Assembly: GCF_014066305.1 (NCBI RefSeq)
Contig: NW_023501068.1
Location: 589,251 to 653,250 of the forward strand
Length of the DNA stretch: 64,000 bases
Direction of reading: 5' to 3'
Source: Letharia columbiana
Lineage: Eukaryota > Ascomycota > Lecanoromycetes > Lecanorales > Parmeliaceae
Under the pieces are notes generated by a model, which did no database searches, was not told the DNA's origin, and was given only the letters and a program-made list of their open reading frames with translations. The translations under genes were made by a program, and so were the position numbers. Positions 36,670 through 48,198 of the stretch are shown here, in pieces. Each line of letters opens with the position of its first letter. The stretch's first letter is position 1.

Positions 36670-39346
36670 ATGGCCTCCACAGCTACCGCACTTCGTACCC
36701 CTGCGCGTCGAACAACGATTGCCAAGAAGAAGTTTGCAGTCCCACCTGTGAAGGTCGCATGCCTTGCCTGGTACAAAGTCTAGAATGTTAGCCTCCAAGC
36801 GTTTTGGACCTAACGTTTTGACAGCCGCGCCTCGCGAACACGTTGTGACGGGAAGAAAGTATGCACGAATGTCGGTATCCTCCCATTCTCTGTGGCCATA
36901 GATCTTCCAACATCTAAATGACGCAAATTTTAGTGCTCCACGAGGGGCAGAGAATGCCAGTACACCAAAAGCAAGAGAGGCGGGCCTCGAGCCCCTCGGT
37001 CCAAAGTATCGCAAAAGCAACCTCAGGTCGAAGATCATGACATGACATTTAATTGGAATGACGAAGACTGTACGTCATGTATTTTTCATCGCAATTTGTG
37101 CTCTTACTCATTGATCATAGTCGTGTTCGATGAAGCACCGTCATTCATCAGTCCTGGAGCGGGGCTCAGCCAGCTGGACTTCTCCCAGGACAGCGATTTC
37201 ATCTATGACAGCCTCTTCACTAGCTCGGTTCAATTTGACGGTCAGTCGAGTGGCAGCAGTCCGCAATCAAGACCAGACTCTCTTCCGGAGCGAGCCAGTC
37301 CTATTGTTAGGGTCTACGGCAGTGATGAAGATCTGTAAGCCCCTCAACTGTCCATCTGTCTGCTGTTCCAGGCGCGTTGCATTCAGCCGTTAATTGACTC
37401 GCGACAGTCTAAATGCTTATTACGTTTTCATCCATCCATACTTTCCTGTTTTGCCGCCTCCAGTATCAAGCCCAGTGGTAGATCGCCCATCGTCTAGGCC
37501 TAGGGACGAACACAGGAAGGGTCACAGAAGCAATGTCAGGAGTGATTTCGAACCGTCATCTCCTATCACTCTTGCAATTTCAACAATCCTGGCTTTGGTC
37601 CCGCATCATGATGATGAAGATCCTGCCAATCCCGAGTCTGTGCTTTATCGAAGGAAATTTGCCCAGTCTTTTGCGGAATCGACCATGGAGAGTGTCGAGA
37701 TCGAGTCCGAAATATTGGACTCCGATTCCTCACCGTCTCGTGCACTGACCGGGAGCTCGCCTACCGCTCGACGGGGGTCTTTTCATCCAAATGTGCCTGT
37801 TGAGATAGAAAGCGTCATTGCACTGCTCATCTTGAGTATTTACGAATACGCCCAGCGGGGAAACATCAGCAAGATGCGTACTCGAGCCGGACAAGCATTG
37901 ATCTCAGCCATGGACATGTCTCTTCATTCGCAGGGCGACAACGAGGGTGAATTCGCGGAAGCAAAACGTAGAGCTTGGTGGATGTGTGTAAGTCATGATG
38001 GCAAACGGTGATCCACAGAGCTATGCTGATTGCGCTTCGCACTTGTTAGTACACCTGTGCATGCCAGGGTTCTATCGTCAGCAGTACCGTAAGACATCAC
38101 GAGAGCTGGTCCGGTCCCTTCCCCACTAACTCGTTTTTGCGGACCACAGCCCCCAACAATTTCAGTTCACGACCCTCGGTTCACAACAAGGTATCCAAGT
38201 ATCAGGTCCGACCCCGATGTAAGTAACATAGATCCAGGTATTCTGGCATCTTCAGCTGACTCTTGATATCCAGGCATGGCCATTCTTCTTGTCCGCGCAA
38301 CAAACCATCCTTGCCGCCACTCAGTTCATTCTTGACCAAAACAAGGCTTTAGAGACGAAATCCAATATGTCATACGTGTATGAGAAGATGCACGAGCTCA
38401 ATAGTAGATTGGACCCGTTACTCGCTAGAGCCGATGCATGGACCACTTACTCATCTGCTATGCCGGTGGACGCGTCCGAGGCCGTTGTTGCATTGGCTCT
38501 AAAAAGTATTGCACGTATTAAGTTGAATAGGTAATATGAAAAATAGCCACAGCGTCTCATCTACTGACTGTTGCGCAGTGCAAAAATCAAGCTTCACCGC
38601 TATTGCGCCTTTACAGATAAAGCGCTTTTTTCCGAGAAGCATTGCGACCTTAAATCCTCGGGTCAATATTTGAATCCCCCAGGTGGAGAGCACAACACAA
38701 TGACACCTGCACCTGCGTGTGGCTGCGGCGACTTGTTCGATAACTCATCTTTCTCATCGATCTCGCGTTCGCCGTCTTCCCCATTATCTTCCCGATCATC
38801 TTCAATGAGTTCTCTCGGCTCCATTCCGTCGATCTCGGATGTTCCAGAGTTGAATCTTCCATTCAGCAGCCATCTCGCAGCCAGATACTGCCTAAAGGCT
38901 GCACTCAACATAGCTCAATCATTCGAGGCTCTCCCTTACCCGAACCTAACGGGGAATCAGGAGTCTCTGGTTTCGTCCTCTTCGAGCCACAGCGGCAAAG
39001 CTCCCCGTACTATGCCGTCATTTGCCTGCTGTGCAATGCAGAGTAGTTATGCAATGCTTATGATCTGTCACAAAATCCGAGCCACAAATGGCGAAGGTTT
39101 CATATATCAGCGGAACGAACATCTTGTCAGCAATTTAACCAGTCAGCTCCGAAATGGATTGCAGAAAGTTGTCGGAGCTTTGGACAACTATTCGATGACT
39201 TTTGAAGCATTGACCGGAATGCGAGGTTAGTACTATTCACATCATTCAATAGAGTCCAGTCTGCTCTGCATCGAAGTCGCTGATTAACGATTTGGCCAGA
39301 TCAAGTACGGGCGGCAACTGATGCCGCATTGCCCAGCGTATCATGA
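36670..39346 (+). CDS. Zn(II)2Cys6 binuclear-cluster transcription factor
   Basis: Ten exons, 711 residues: 36670-36770, 36825-36870, 36934-37069, 37121-37334, 37408-37987, 38050-38088, 38150-38218, 38274-38530, 38579-39225, 39300-39346. Splicing assembles a canonical zinc cluster from three exons: C31-x2-C34-x6-C41-x5-C47-x2-C50-x6-C57, followed by a basic stretch (KSKRGGPRAPRSK). Residues from about 167 to 400 match the fungal-specific regulatory middle region: SLNAYYVFIHPYFPVLPPP, then a region with IESVIALLILSIYEYAQRG and an AWWMC exon end. The tail is Ser-rich (SSSMSSLGSIPSISDVPEL). All introns are 48-74 nt with GT-AG ends. It is divergent from SEN34 and convergent with the homoserine O-acetyltransferase gene, so it may regulate the metabolic genes to its right. 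Confidence 0.9.
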
Positions 39347-39702
39347 AAGTGTTAATATTTCATATTCTATGAAACATTGGTATGATTTTCTTGCCCCACT
39401 TATGAAAATTATACTACTACCGTATCTGTTATACTTCCTCGAGGTTGTGCTCGCGTCCATGACACCTTGTCCTGAAAGCCCACATTATCATTGGTACTAT
39501 CACTGCAATTGAGCGATATGCTACTGTACATTGCGCATTGCAGCCTCCCATGAGTTTGGCCTTTTTTGCTTGATGTTTTAGGTCTTTCCAAAGATACATT
39601 CCTTTGGTATCTGTACTTCTACACTAGACCCATCTTCAAAAGCCGCGAAAAGCTTCGTAGTTCCTAAGCTCCATTCGCCAATAAAAACCCTGGAGGCTTG
39701 CA

Positions 39703-41193
39703 TCACCACTCTGATTCGACCTCACCGAAGACGCTATCTTTGACTGCAGCCGAACCCGTCCCATTGCTTTCGAGTAGTGGTGGATCTTTGTACACCCAGG
39801 AACACTGCTGCTTGAGTCGCTCGGAGATGAGACCGTCTAAAGCTTCGAATTCCAGAAGGAACCCGTCGTGGCCATCCTCGGATCGAATTATTGAGAGAGT
39901 CGCATCAGGTAGATACTTGGCCAGCTTGACTTGTTGTTCGGGCTCGAAGAGGTTGTCTGTGTCAACGCTGACGACTAAAGCTTTTGCCGGCACGGCTTTG
40001 AGGACCTCAGTGAAAGCTTCTTCTACTTCGTCTGTTTCTTCTCCCCTCACAATTCTGTCGCGCGTAAGGTCGTGCGTATCCATCTTGTTTGTCAAGTTGA
40101 TGTAGCAGTTGGCATCGAAGCGGCGGATAAATTTGTCTCCTTGATATTTCAGGTAGCCCTGAGCCGAGAAGACCGGAGAGCGAGTGCGGTGTGTACGGGT
40201 CTGAGTCCTGTTGCTTGCCTCAATCTGAGCGCGCTTTCTCGACCTAAAGGCGTCACACTTCGGGTTTTGAGAATTACTATTCACACCGTTGCCGCAATGC
40301 CCATCAGCCAGATCTTCTTTGGATTTTTGCAGTCCCTTTCTCTTGGCCGGTGATTTTCTTCCAAAGCGTTTGTCGAAGGATACGCCGGAACGGTATGTGA
40401 GCAACGCTACCATTCTGGCTGCCGCCAATCCCTTCGTGGGCTGACTACCCATATCATAGTATCCATCCTGGTAGTTTGAATCTGCATAGATACATTGCTT
40501 TTGGGCTTCAGCCCAAGAGATGCCCCATGCACTATGGTCTGCTGACGTCGCGATTGGTATAATCGTGTTGACATACCCAACAGGCGTGCACAACGGCCAT
40601 TCAAGAGCTGACATCCCTCCCATCGAGCCTCCTACCACGGCTGCTACTGACTGGACCCCCATGGCATCAAGTACGAGTTTGTGCGCTCTTGTGATCATGT
40701 TAGTTGTCACTCGTCAAGTAACGAGCTGGCATCTGGTGGCCTACCGAACATCATCTCTAATAGAAGTCTCCGGAAACTCTGGCCCGTACGGTCTTCCAGT
40801 ACTTGGGTTGATTGTGAGCGGAGAAGCTGAACCATACGGCGATCCCAGAAGGTTTCCACAAAAGACCAAATATCGCGTGTAGTCGAAGGCTTTTCCCGGC
40901 CCCAACAACGGGCCCCACCAATCTTCTAGATCACTACTTCCGGAGAGCGCATGGCATACGACGAGAACATTGTCGCGCTTCTCGTTGAGGACCCCCCAGG
41001 TTTTGTATGCAACTTCACACTTTTCGAGGACATGTCCGGAATCCAGATCTAGGGATGAGATCAATGCGAACACTTGGTCCGATATCAGGTCTACATAGGG
41101 GTTTCGCTTCTCGGGAATGTGGTCAAGTTCTGCATAGAACCATCAGAAGGGCAATTTCTGATCAAAGGCGCAGGGGTTCTCACGAGCTGTCAT
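39703..41193 (-). CDS. Homoserine O-acetyltransferase (MET2/FUB5 type)
   Basis: Three exons, 459 residues: 41184-41193, 40745-41129, 39703-40687, with introns of 54 and 57 nt. The tiny first exon encodes only MTA plus one base; without that intron an in-frame TGA interrupts the N-terminus. The alpha/beta-hydrolase fold shows KCEVAYKTWGVLN, CHALSGSSD, the nucleophile motif GGSMGGM (Ser153), Asp376 (TDNLFEP) and His405 (EDGHDGF). It transfers acetyl from acetyl-CoA to L-homoserine, feeding homocysteine and methionine, or O-acetylhomoserine-derived natural products. Frame, length and catalytic triad are intact. The O-acetylhomoserine-using PLP enzyme lies 2.4 kb away. Whether this is the only copy in the genome cannot be seen here. 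Confidence 0.92.
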
Positions 41194-41642
41194 TTCTCAA
41201 ACGGCAAAGTGACATAGATGGGATAGTGAAGCGTCTTGAACTACGTCGACTATTTTCTCCCACATACCAGGTTTCAGCAATATAGTTCTCTCAAGTATAG
41301 CTTGCATAATCCTTCAGCACGACATATTGCACAAGGTGAGTTAAAATCATTGTTCTTGCTATCAGTTCGGGATCTCTCCAAGCTACCCCGGGATTTGTTG
41401 ATCGGCAAATGATCTTCGGAAGGGGACATTACCCCCACCGACTTTGACGTTCAGGGAACTTCCCCACGATAACACAGGAGCGAACATTATTAGCATATGC
41501 TATAGCTAGTGCTAATTGCCGTCAACCAAGTTCCCGATCTCCACATCTACAAGTCACTAAGATACTTTAATCTCCGAGTCCAGGACTGGCATTGGACCTC
41601 TTGGAACACCATACTGAGCCTCCACCATTCGCAAACGATCAG

Positions 41643-43056
41643 ATGTCGCGCACCCAAGAGACTGTCAAGGTTGCAGCCGGGCAGGCTGCCCCAGCAGCTT
41701 TTGATCTGCCTTAGAGTATGACCAAATCGGCCCACTTCACTGCCGAAGCCGCGAAAGCAGGGCTGATCTGGTGGTGTCCCCGTAAGAGTCTAGATCTCTT
41801 TTCCCTTACCCGGTGCTGAGCTTATCTGCCGTTACTGACTCTGCATGTAACCCCAGGAAAGGCTTTCTTTCGGCGCTATGCCTTCGATGCAACCGTCGGC
41901 ACACGAGAGCCTCGTGGTGAGTAACCCTGTATCTAGGCTCTTTTGGGGAAAACCAACAAGTGGCGCATCTAACATTCGGCATACTCAGGTCGACAGTGGT
42001 TTGCCAAAATACTATGATGCCGCTGTCGCCATCCCGTCTCCAGTGTTCGAAACCCTTGCCCGCACGGCTCGGGAAAATCATGTCTTTCTCTCACTCGGCA
42101 TCGTCGAGAAGGAGGGAGGCACGCCCTATTACACGGCTTTTCTCTTATATAGAGATGGGATGCTCCCTGTACAAGTATAGAAAGGTTCGGGCGCCGGTTT
42201 GATTCATTTACTGTTGAGATTCAGACAGTCACAGTTGATACCAACGGCGGCTGAACGCCTAATCTGGGGCCGCGGCTCCGGCGACGGACTCATCGTCGCT
42301 GATAGTGCGATTGGCAAGGTTGGTGGATTAATCTGCTGGGAGAATTACATGCCCGCTGCTAGGCTAGCGCTGTATCACAAAGGCATTGAGTACGTGTGAA
42401 TCGCAACTCATCTCTCCCACCTGACAGTCCACCAATCAAGTTACTCAGAAACTCCGTCGCCCCCAACGCCGACGACCTGCCCTCCTATATCGCAACAATG
42501 CAGCGCATCGCGAAAGAATGCCGCTGGTCCGTCATCAACTCAAATCAATTCTGCAAAGTAAGCTTCTTGCCTACCTCAACCCCTCACACTCTTCACCAAC
42601 ACTCCCAACCCATCAAGTCTCCCTCTTCCCCTCAGACTATCCACCCTTCGCCGCCCCCAATCCCAGCGACCGCAAACCAGACGGCACGGCTTGGACCGCG
42701 AATGACGTGCTAAGCCACGGCGGTTCCTGCGTCATTGGACCGCTGGGAACGTTTCTCGCTGAGCCAGTGTGGGGTAATGAGGAGATTGTGTATGCGGAGT
42801 TGAGGATGGGTGAGCTGACGGAGGCGAAGATGGAGTATGTATTTGCTGACTCCATACTGTTGTATCTTTCTTTGCGACCAAGTACTCCACTCTTGAGACA
42901 TGTCTCGGGGATCTTCACTTCGAAAAACCTCCCAAGGCTCGATAACCCGCCTCAAAGACGCAATGCTAACGGCAGGATTGTAGTTTCAGTTTTGATCCGG
43001 TGGGGAGTTATTTGAGACCTGGTGTCTTGTATGTTCCTGTGGAGGTCTTATACTAG
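41643..43056 (+). pseudogene. Decayed nitrilase
   Basis: Pieces of a nitrilase are in order: MSRTQETVKVAAGQAAPAAF at the start, KSAHFTAEAAKAG, RRYAFDATVGTREPRG, an exon from about 41990 with ARENHVFLSLGIVEKEGG, PTAAERLIWGRGSG, the catalytic-Cys box GLICWENYMPAARLALY, VAPNADDLPSYIATMQRIA, and the C-terminal GPLGTFLAEPVWGNEEIVYA. Damage includes a TAG in the first exon (about 41709), small deletions around the first catalytic Glu region (about 41755-41880), one extra C in CTCCCTG (42165-42167) just before the catalytic-Lys motif, and two further frame mismatches at putative splice junctions near 42560 and 42990. Nitrilases hydrolyse R-CN to R-COOH and NH3. It sits divergently from the homoserine acetyltransferase gene. 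Expression of a working enzyme is very unlikely. Confidence 0.82.
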
Positions 43057-43590
43057 TGGAGTGTGTGTCTGATCGTCGAGGGCAGTCAGTTGGAACTGAA
43101 TAACAGTACTGGAACGAGTGTGACGTTTGACGGCTCGTGAGGGTAGGAAGAAGGGCTTTCTCGGTACCGGGTTTGCATCGTGAGGAATGGGGACTTCGAT
43201 ATGGAAGGCGCTATTTATTAGCAAGCTTGGGAGTAGCTGTCATGTGTGACTCCATACTAGAAGGGAGCTTTCCCGTGAATGGCTCCTTCCCTGTTGTCCC
43301 CCAATCTAGCTCATGGCGTATCTAGGAGAAAGTATCCTTTTCAGACCCATCAATTGTGTGCTTCATCACACAGAGTCCTAACTTGGAGACGAGTATGTCC
43401 CTTCGTGGGGATAGGAGCATGTGAACAGTGCTGAGGACGAGTATTGGTCGGGGTCATTATCATCGAGTAGACAGATGGACGTGTAGCGATGAATGATGCT
43501 CTCAATGGTAAACGACAAGTAGGTTCCCTCGGCATAGTATATAACTCCTCCCTACCCAAAGAGAAAAGAAAAGAAAAGACGGCAGCACTT

Positions 43591-45307
43591 TCAAGCACTG
43601 GTAGCCATAGTCATCTTGGACTCAGCCTGGGTGGCATCCACGGCATCCGTAGGTGCAGCCTCACGCCTCTTATCCGTCCCATCCGCCTCCTCTTTCTTCT
43701 CGATCCCATTCGCATCTCCCTTCTCCTCCGCCCCCTTCCCCCCATTCCTCTCGGCCCAACCTTCCGACCCGTCCGTCCCGGGCTTCGGGGCACTCGTGGC
43801 CCACTTGCCCATGAAGCCAGACTTGACGAGACCGGAAGCGGTCTGGAAAGGATCGACGCCTTTCTCGGCCGGTTGCAGCCCGGCGGCGACAAAGGCTTGC
43901 TGGAAGTCGAAGATGATGTCCTTGATGTCTTCCAGGCCGAGACTGACACGGATCAGATCGGGCGTGACGCCGCCTTTGATCTTCTCTTCGTCGGGAAGTT
44001 GCTGGTGCGTGGTGACCCACGGGTGGATGATGAGGGTCTTTGCGTCGCCGACGTTGGCGAGATGGCTGCAGAGTTTCAGGTTGTTGACGACGGCCCTCAC
44101 TTCATCGATATTCCCCGCCTGGCCAACCGTCAGCATCACGGTAGATAACGCATCCAAGCGTATCGACAAAGAGCGCGGGTACGTACCACGCCAAAGGTAA
44201 GCACGCCGCCAGGGCCGTTCGGCATCGTCGTCCGCGCTCGCTCGTAATCCTTGTGGGACTTCAAGCCCGGGTAGAGCACCCAGCTGACGCACGGATGCGC
44301 CTCGAGCCACTCGGCGAAAGCCTGCGAGTTCTCCACGTGGCGTTGGCCCCGGAGCGGCAGGGTCTCCAAGCCTTGGAGGAAGAGCCAGGCGTTGAAAGGG
44401 CTCATGCACGGGCCCAGGTCGCGCATGGAGTCCATGCGCAGCTTGGCGGCGAGGGCTTTGTTCCCGTACGTCTCCCAGAACCGCATGCCGTGGTAGCCGT
44501 CGGCGGGCTCCGTGAATTCGGGGAATTTGCCGCTGGCGCTCCAGTCGAAGTGGCCTCCGTCGATGACGATACCGCCCATGCTCGTGCCGTGGCCGCCGAT
44601 CCATTTGGTGCAGCTGTGGGTGACGATGTCGGCACCGAGTGAAATGGGACGGGAGATGTAGCCGCCCATGCCAAAGGTGTTGTCGATGATCAGAGGGATG
44701 CCGGCGTCGTGGGCGACCTTTGCGATGGCCGCGACGTCAGGGATGTTGTGCTTTGGATTGCTGATGGTCTCAATATAGACGGCTCGGGTGTTTTCATCAA
44801 TCGTGTTTTTGATATCGGTGGGGTCATCGCCTTGGACGAACTTGACGGCGATCTTGAACTTTTTCATGTAGACTCTGAATTGGTTGTACGTGCCGCCGTA
44901 GAGCCAGCTGGTGCTGACAAAGTTGTGGCCCGGCTGACAGCAATTGGTGATGGCCATGAACTGGCAAGGATCGATCAGTACGGTTACCAAAAAGGCTGAG
45001 AAAGGGTGAGACTTACCTGAGCAGCATGTCCTGAAGCGGTCGCTACGGCCCCGACACCCCCTTCGAGCATGGCCATTCTGGTCTCGAAAATGGTGTTTGT
45101 TGGATTGCCCATGCGCGTGTAGACGTAGCCATCCTTGGACCAGGCGAATTTGCCCGCACCGTCGGCGGCATCTTCGAAATTGTAGGCGCAGGTTTGATAA
45201 ATAGGAGCAGCTCTTGCACCGTTAATAGGATCTGGCTCTTGACCGCCGTGCAACGCGATGGTGTTCCATCCTGGGTTCTCAACGTTCTTTAGCGATCCCG
45301 AAACCAT
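43591..45307 (-). CDS. O-acetylhomoserine (thiol)-lyase family PLP enzyme (MET17/cysD/FUB7 type)
   Basis: Three exons, 530 residues: 45017-45307, 44187-44960, 43591-44118, with introns of 56 and 68 nt. Cys/Met-metabolism PLP fold landmarks in order: TRMGNPTNTIFETRMAMLEG, ATASGHAAQ, GPF-type cofactor loop STSWLYGGTYNQF, ETISNPKHNIPD, DNTFGMGGYISRP, and the Schiff-base lysine Lys216 in HSCTKWIGGHG. Near the end are RVSLGLEDIKDIIFDFQQAF and FMGKWA. The family makes homocysteine from O-acetylhomoserine and sulfide; the fusaric-acid member uses O-acetylhomoserine for C-C bond formation. The last roughly 85 residues form a charged, low-complexity extension (GAEEKGDANG, KKEEADGTDKRRE) beyond the usual length of about 430-450. 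Intact; divergent from the aspartate kinase gene. Confidence 0.93.
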
Positions 45308-45552
45308 TGTGAAGATTGCGTTGTCGTAAAAAAGTCAAACAGCGAGAGTAGTGGACTATAAGGTGAATGCGGGGGAAGCTGTAGCGGCAGCAGCGCCATT
45401 ATATCAGAGAGGTCGGATGCATATGCATCCATTACGCCGATCTGCAGATTGACGATGTCTCCTACCGTTTCTGTCATGTTGCGTACATTTTTCAATGAGA
45501 AGTTTGAAGTTGAAAAGTCCAAATCCCGAGACTTTGCTTCAATCCCCGAACA

Positions 45553-45560
45553 TCACGTGA
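45553..45560. promoter_or_regulatory. Palindromic TCACGTGA (Cbf1-type E-box)
   Basis: A perfect TCACGTGA lies in the 0.8-kb divergent region between the sulfhydrylase-type gene (start 45307) and the aspartate kinase (start about 46126). In yeast this octamer is the Cbf1-Met4-Met28 site of sulfur genes. Filamentous fungi use CYS3/MetR with a different site, so function here is inferred, not shown. Confidence 0.45.
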
Positions 45561-46125
45561 CCGGCTTCTGGTCTGGACTGGGATCGGCCCCACCCAACTA
45601 CTGTTGGCCTAGCTTTATCGAGGTGGAAATGTGTATCAGTGGGGGCACGAACATCAAGATATCGCAAGAGAACATGGTCTGAATTGGAGAGCTAACTTCC
45701 GGAATAGTCGCCGTGTTTGCGGGATCACCCCGTAGATTGTTTGACGTTTCCTTCGGTATTTGGCCCCCGCATCCGAGGTCCTCTCCGATATCAACATAGG
45801 AACACTACTGTCCCTTAATCAGTGTTAGATGTGTCCAGGCTGTTGGACTCGGATGATCAGGGTCCCCGTTGTGAAGTGTGGGGAGAGTCATCGGTCACAG
45901 AAGCCGGCCGTTGGTCCTGAAAGCCTCGCCATCGGCTAGCGTTCTGTACATAGAAGTGATCGGCTTTGGTGTTAGTGCAGTCCATCTTGCGCAAGAACGC
46001 AGGTTATGAGTGGAATGAGCGCATAATAATTCCTCTTTTCAGTGCTGGTATCCTCGAGTTTTTTTTTGTGCATTCATCGCAACTCCGATTTCCTCGGACA
46101 TTTCACCTGTGGCCGGTCTCACTCC

Positions 46126-47941
46126 ATGCTCTCACCAATGAGGAAAACGAACAGTACGTGGGTGGTGCAGAAGTATGGGGGAACAAGTCTGGGCAAGCTC
46201 CTAGATACGATAACCGGAGAAATCATTCCCAGCTCCCTTGAGCATGATAGAGTGGCAATAGTCTGTTCCGCACGATCTGGCACAACCAAGTCCACTGGCA
46301 CGACCAAGCTACTGCTTGAAGCCATCTCTCATGCCACAGACCCCAGCCTTGGGTCGGGCGAGCGACTTGACAATGCTGTTAGCATTATTCGAGATCAGCA
46401 CCTGGAAGCTGTGAACTCAGTTGTTGGCGATGGGTCCAGATATGCCGGTGGTAAGCCAGCCCAAGAACTGGAATTGAGTATAATCGACGAGTGTGAACGG
46501 CCTTCGCACTTTCCTCCATGCTGCGCAAACGGTTGGGGAGCTGTCCCCACGTTCGCAGGACCGTGTACTTGCACTCGGAGAGAAATTGGCGTGTCTCATA
46601 ACCGCATCGTCGTTGGAACACAGAGGCTTTGGTGCAAAGGTTGTACTGCTGGAGGACATTGTCGAGCAAGCGTACCCAAGTGGTCCAAATGGGCCAGAAG
46701 CAGCGTATGAGGAGCTTGGACCTCACTTCTATGATCGAATTTCGATAAAGATAGGGGCAAAAGATACAAGAATGCGGTGATAGGATCCCCATAGTCACTG
46801 GTGGGCACAACCAATGTGCTCGGATTCCTAGAATGTCCATCCTTTTAACAACCCCGCAGGATTCTTTGGGGCAATGCCACATTCCCTTCTTCACAGCGTT
46901 GGCCGGGGCTATTCAGACTTCTGCGCAGCGATGTGTGCTGTGGGCATCGGCGCTCGTGAAGTCCAGATATGGAAGGAGGTCGATGGGATCTTTACCGCGG
47001 ATCCTAACAAAGTGCTGTCGGCTAGGCTGCTCGCGACAGTGACTTGCGAAGAAGCAGCAGAGCTGACCTATTTTGGGAGCGAAGTACGTGGTCCTGACCT
47101 GCTTTCTTCTCCAGTCCTTCCGGCCACCTCGAACTGTGTAGATCTTACCGGATTCGCGCTGTGATCTGCGATAATAATTTTAGATCTTCCGATACAGGTT
47201 ATTCATCCCTTGACAATGGAACACATCCAGAAGGCCAAGATTCCTCTGCGATTGAAGAACGTCAAGGATCCTTCTGGCGCTGGAACCATCATATTCCCTT
47301 CCAATTACCTTGCCTCACCTGATTCCGCAGAACTCAACGAGATTCCAAGTGCAGCTCGGTCAGGCATATCAACGACCACATCTTCCTTCCTCCTTGCCAA
47401 CGGTTATCATGGCGATATGCAGCAGCGACGAAGGCCAACCGCAGTGACGGTCAAAGACTCCATTCTCATCATCAACGTGCTCTGCCACCGAAACAACAAG
47501 TCTCATGGGTTTCTCGCCGAGGTCTTTAGGCGACTAGATCAGCACAAAGTAGTAGTTGATCTGATCACAACCACAGAAAAATCGATAAGTTTAGCAGTTT
47601 CAGCAGCAACGGAAGGGGCAAAGGGAGATCAAAGAATGTCGACTTCCGAGATTGAGAAGCTTGGGACTGTGTCTGTCACGAGAGGAATGTCGATCATCTC
47701 AGTCGTGGGTCACAAGATGCGTAACACGGTGGGAATAGCTGGGGAAATATTTTCAACGCTCGCTGGGGCAAAAATCAACATTTACCTCATCAGCCAAGGA
47801 GCAAGCGAGATCAACATCTCCTTCGTTGTCAAAGAAAGTGACGCGTTGCTTGCCATGAACGTGGTTCATACAAAGGTTCTGCAAATTCCAGCTCATTCGG
47901 AGCAGGAGAACAGCTTCTCTAAAGGACCGTGGCTTTATTGA
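46126..47941 (+). pseudogene. Aspartate kinase (HOM3/FUB3 type) with two frame breaks
   Basis: Exon pieces at 46126-46800, 46860-47083 and 47198-47941 (introns 59 and 114 nt, GT-AG). Landmarks: WVVQKYGGTSLGKLL (ATP/Asp site), VAIVCSARSGTTK, GELSPRSQDRVLALGEKLAC, GRGYSDFCAAMCAVGI, IWKEVDGIFTADPNKV, ELTYFGSEV joined to IHPLTMEHI, then two ACT domains (PTAVTVKDSILIINVLCH and SIISVVGHKMRNTVGIAGEIF) ending SQGASEINISFVV. Two +1 breaks occur in exon 1, at 46501-46502 (extra C in GGCCTT) and about 46759-46763. The product would catalyse the first step from aspartate to homoserine. Downstream frames are perfectly kept, so decay is recent or the breaks are assembly errors. The start may also be the ATG at 46138. 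Confidence 0.85.
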
Positions 47942-48198
47942 GTGGACGTCCAAAGCTACGAATACCGCAGTAGGTCTTCTGTCATGGCGTTTCGAGAGTT
48001 GATTACCCGCTAAGCGACGAGCCAAATGGTATTGAAGAAGGGTTGGGGTAAACAGAGGAGAATCGTAGCGCTGTGAAGTCGGCGCCTTGTCAGAGAATAG
48101 ACCAAATGTCATGACTAGAGCGCTCACAGTACGGTTCGAAGATAGAGATCCTATGACGCTGTAGTGAAGATCGATAAAACATTAACGGGAACTGACCG

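Noticed and set aside
36436..37038. 200-codon minus-strand frame
   Set aside because: It is antisense to the first exons of the Zn2Cys6 regulator, whose spliced plus-strand reading gives a canonical zinc cluster.
43489..44642. Plus-strand frames of 129-219 codons
   Set aside because: Antisense to the PLP enzyme exons; the minus-strand protein is unmistakable.
30000..48000. Search for a polyketide synthase or NRPS that would complete a biosynthetic cluster
   Set aside because: No ketosynthase, acyltransferase, adenylation or condensation motifs were seen on either strand.
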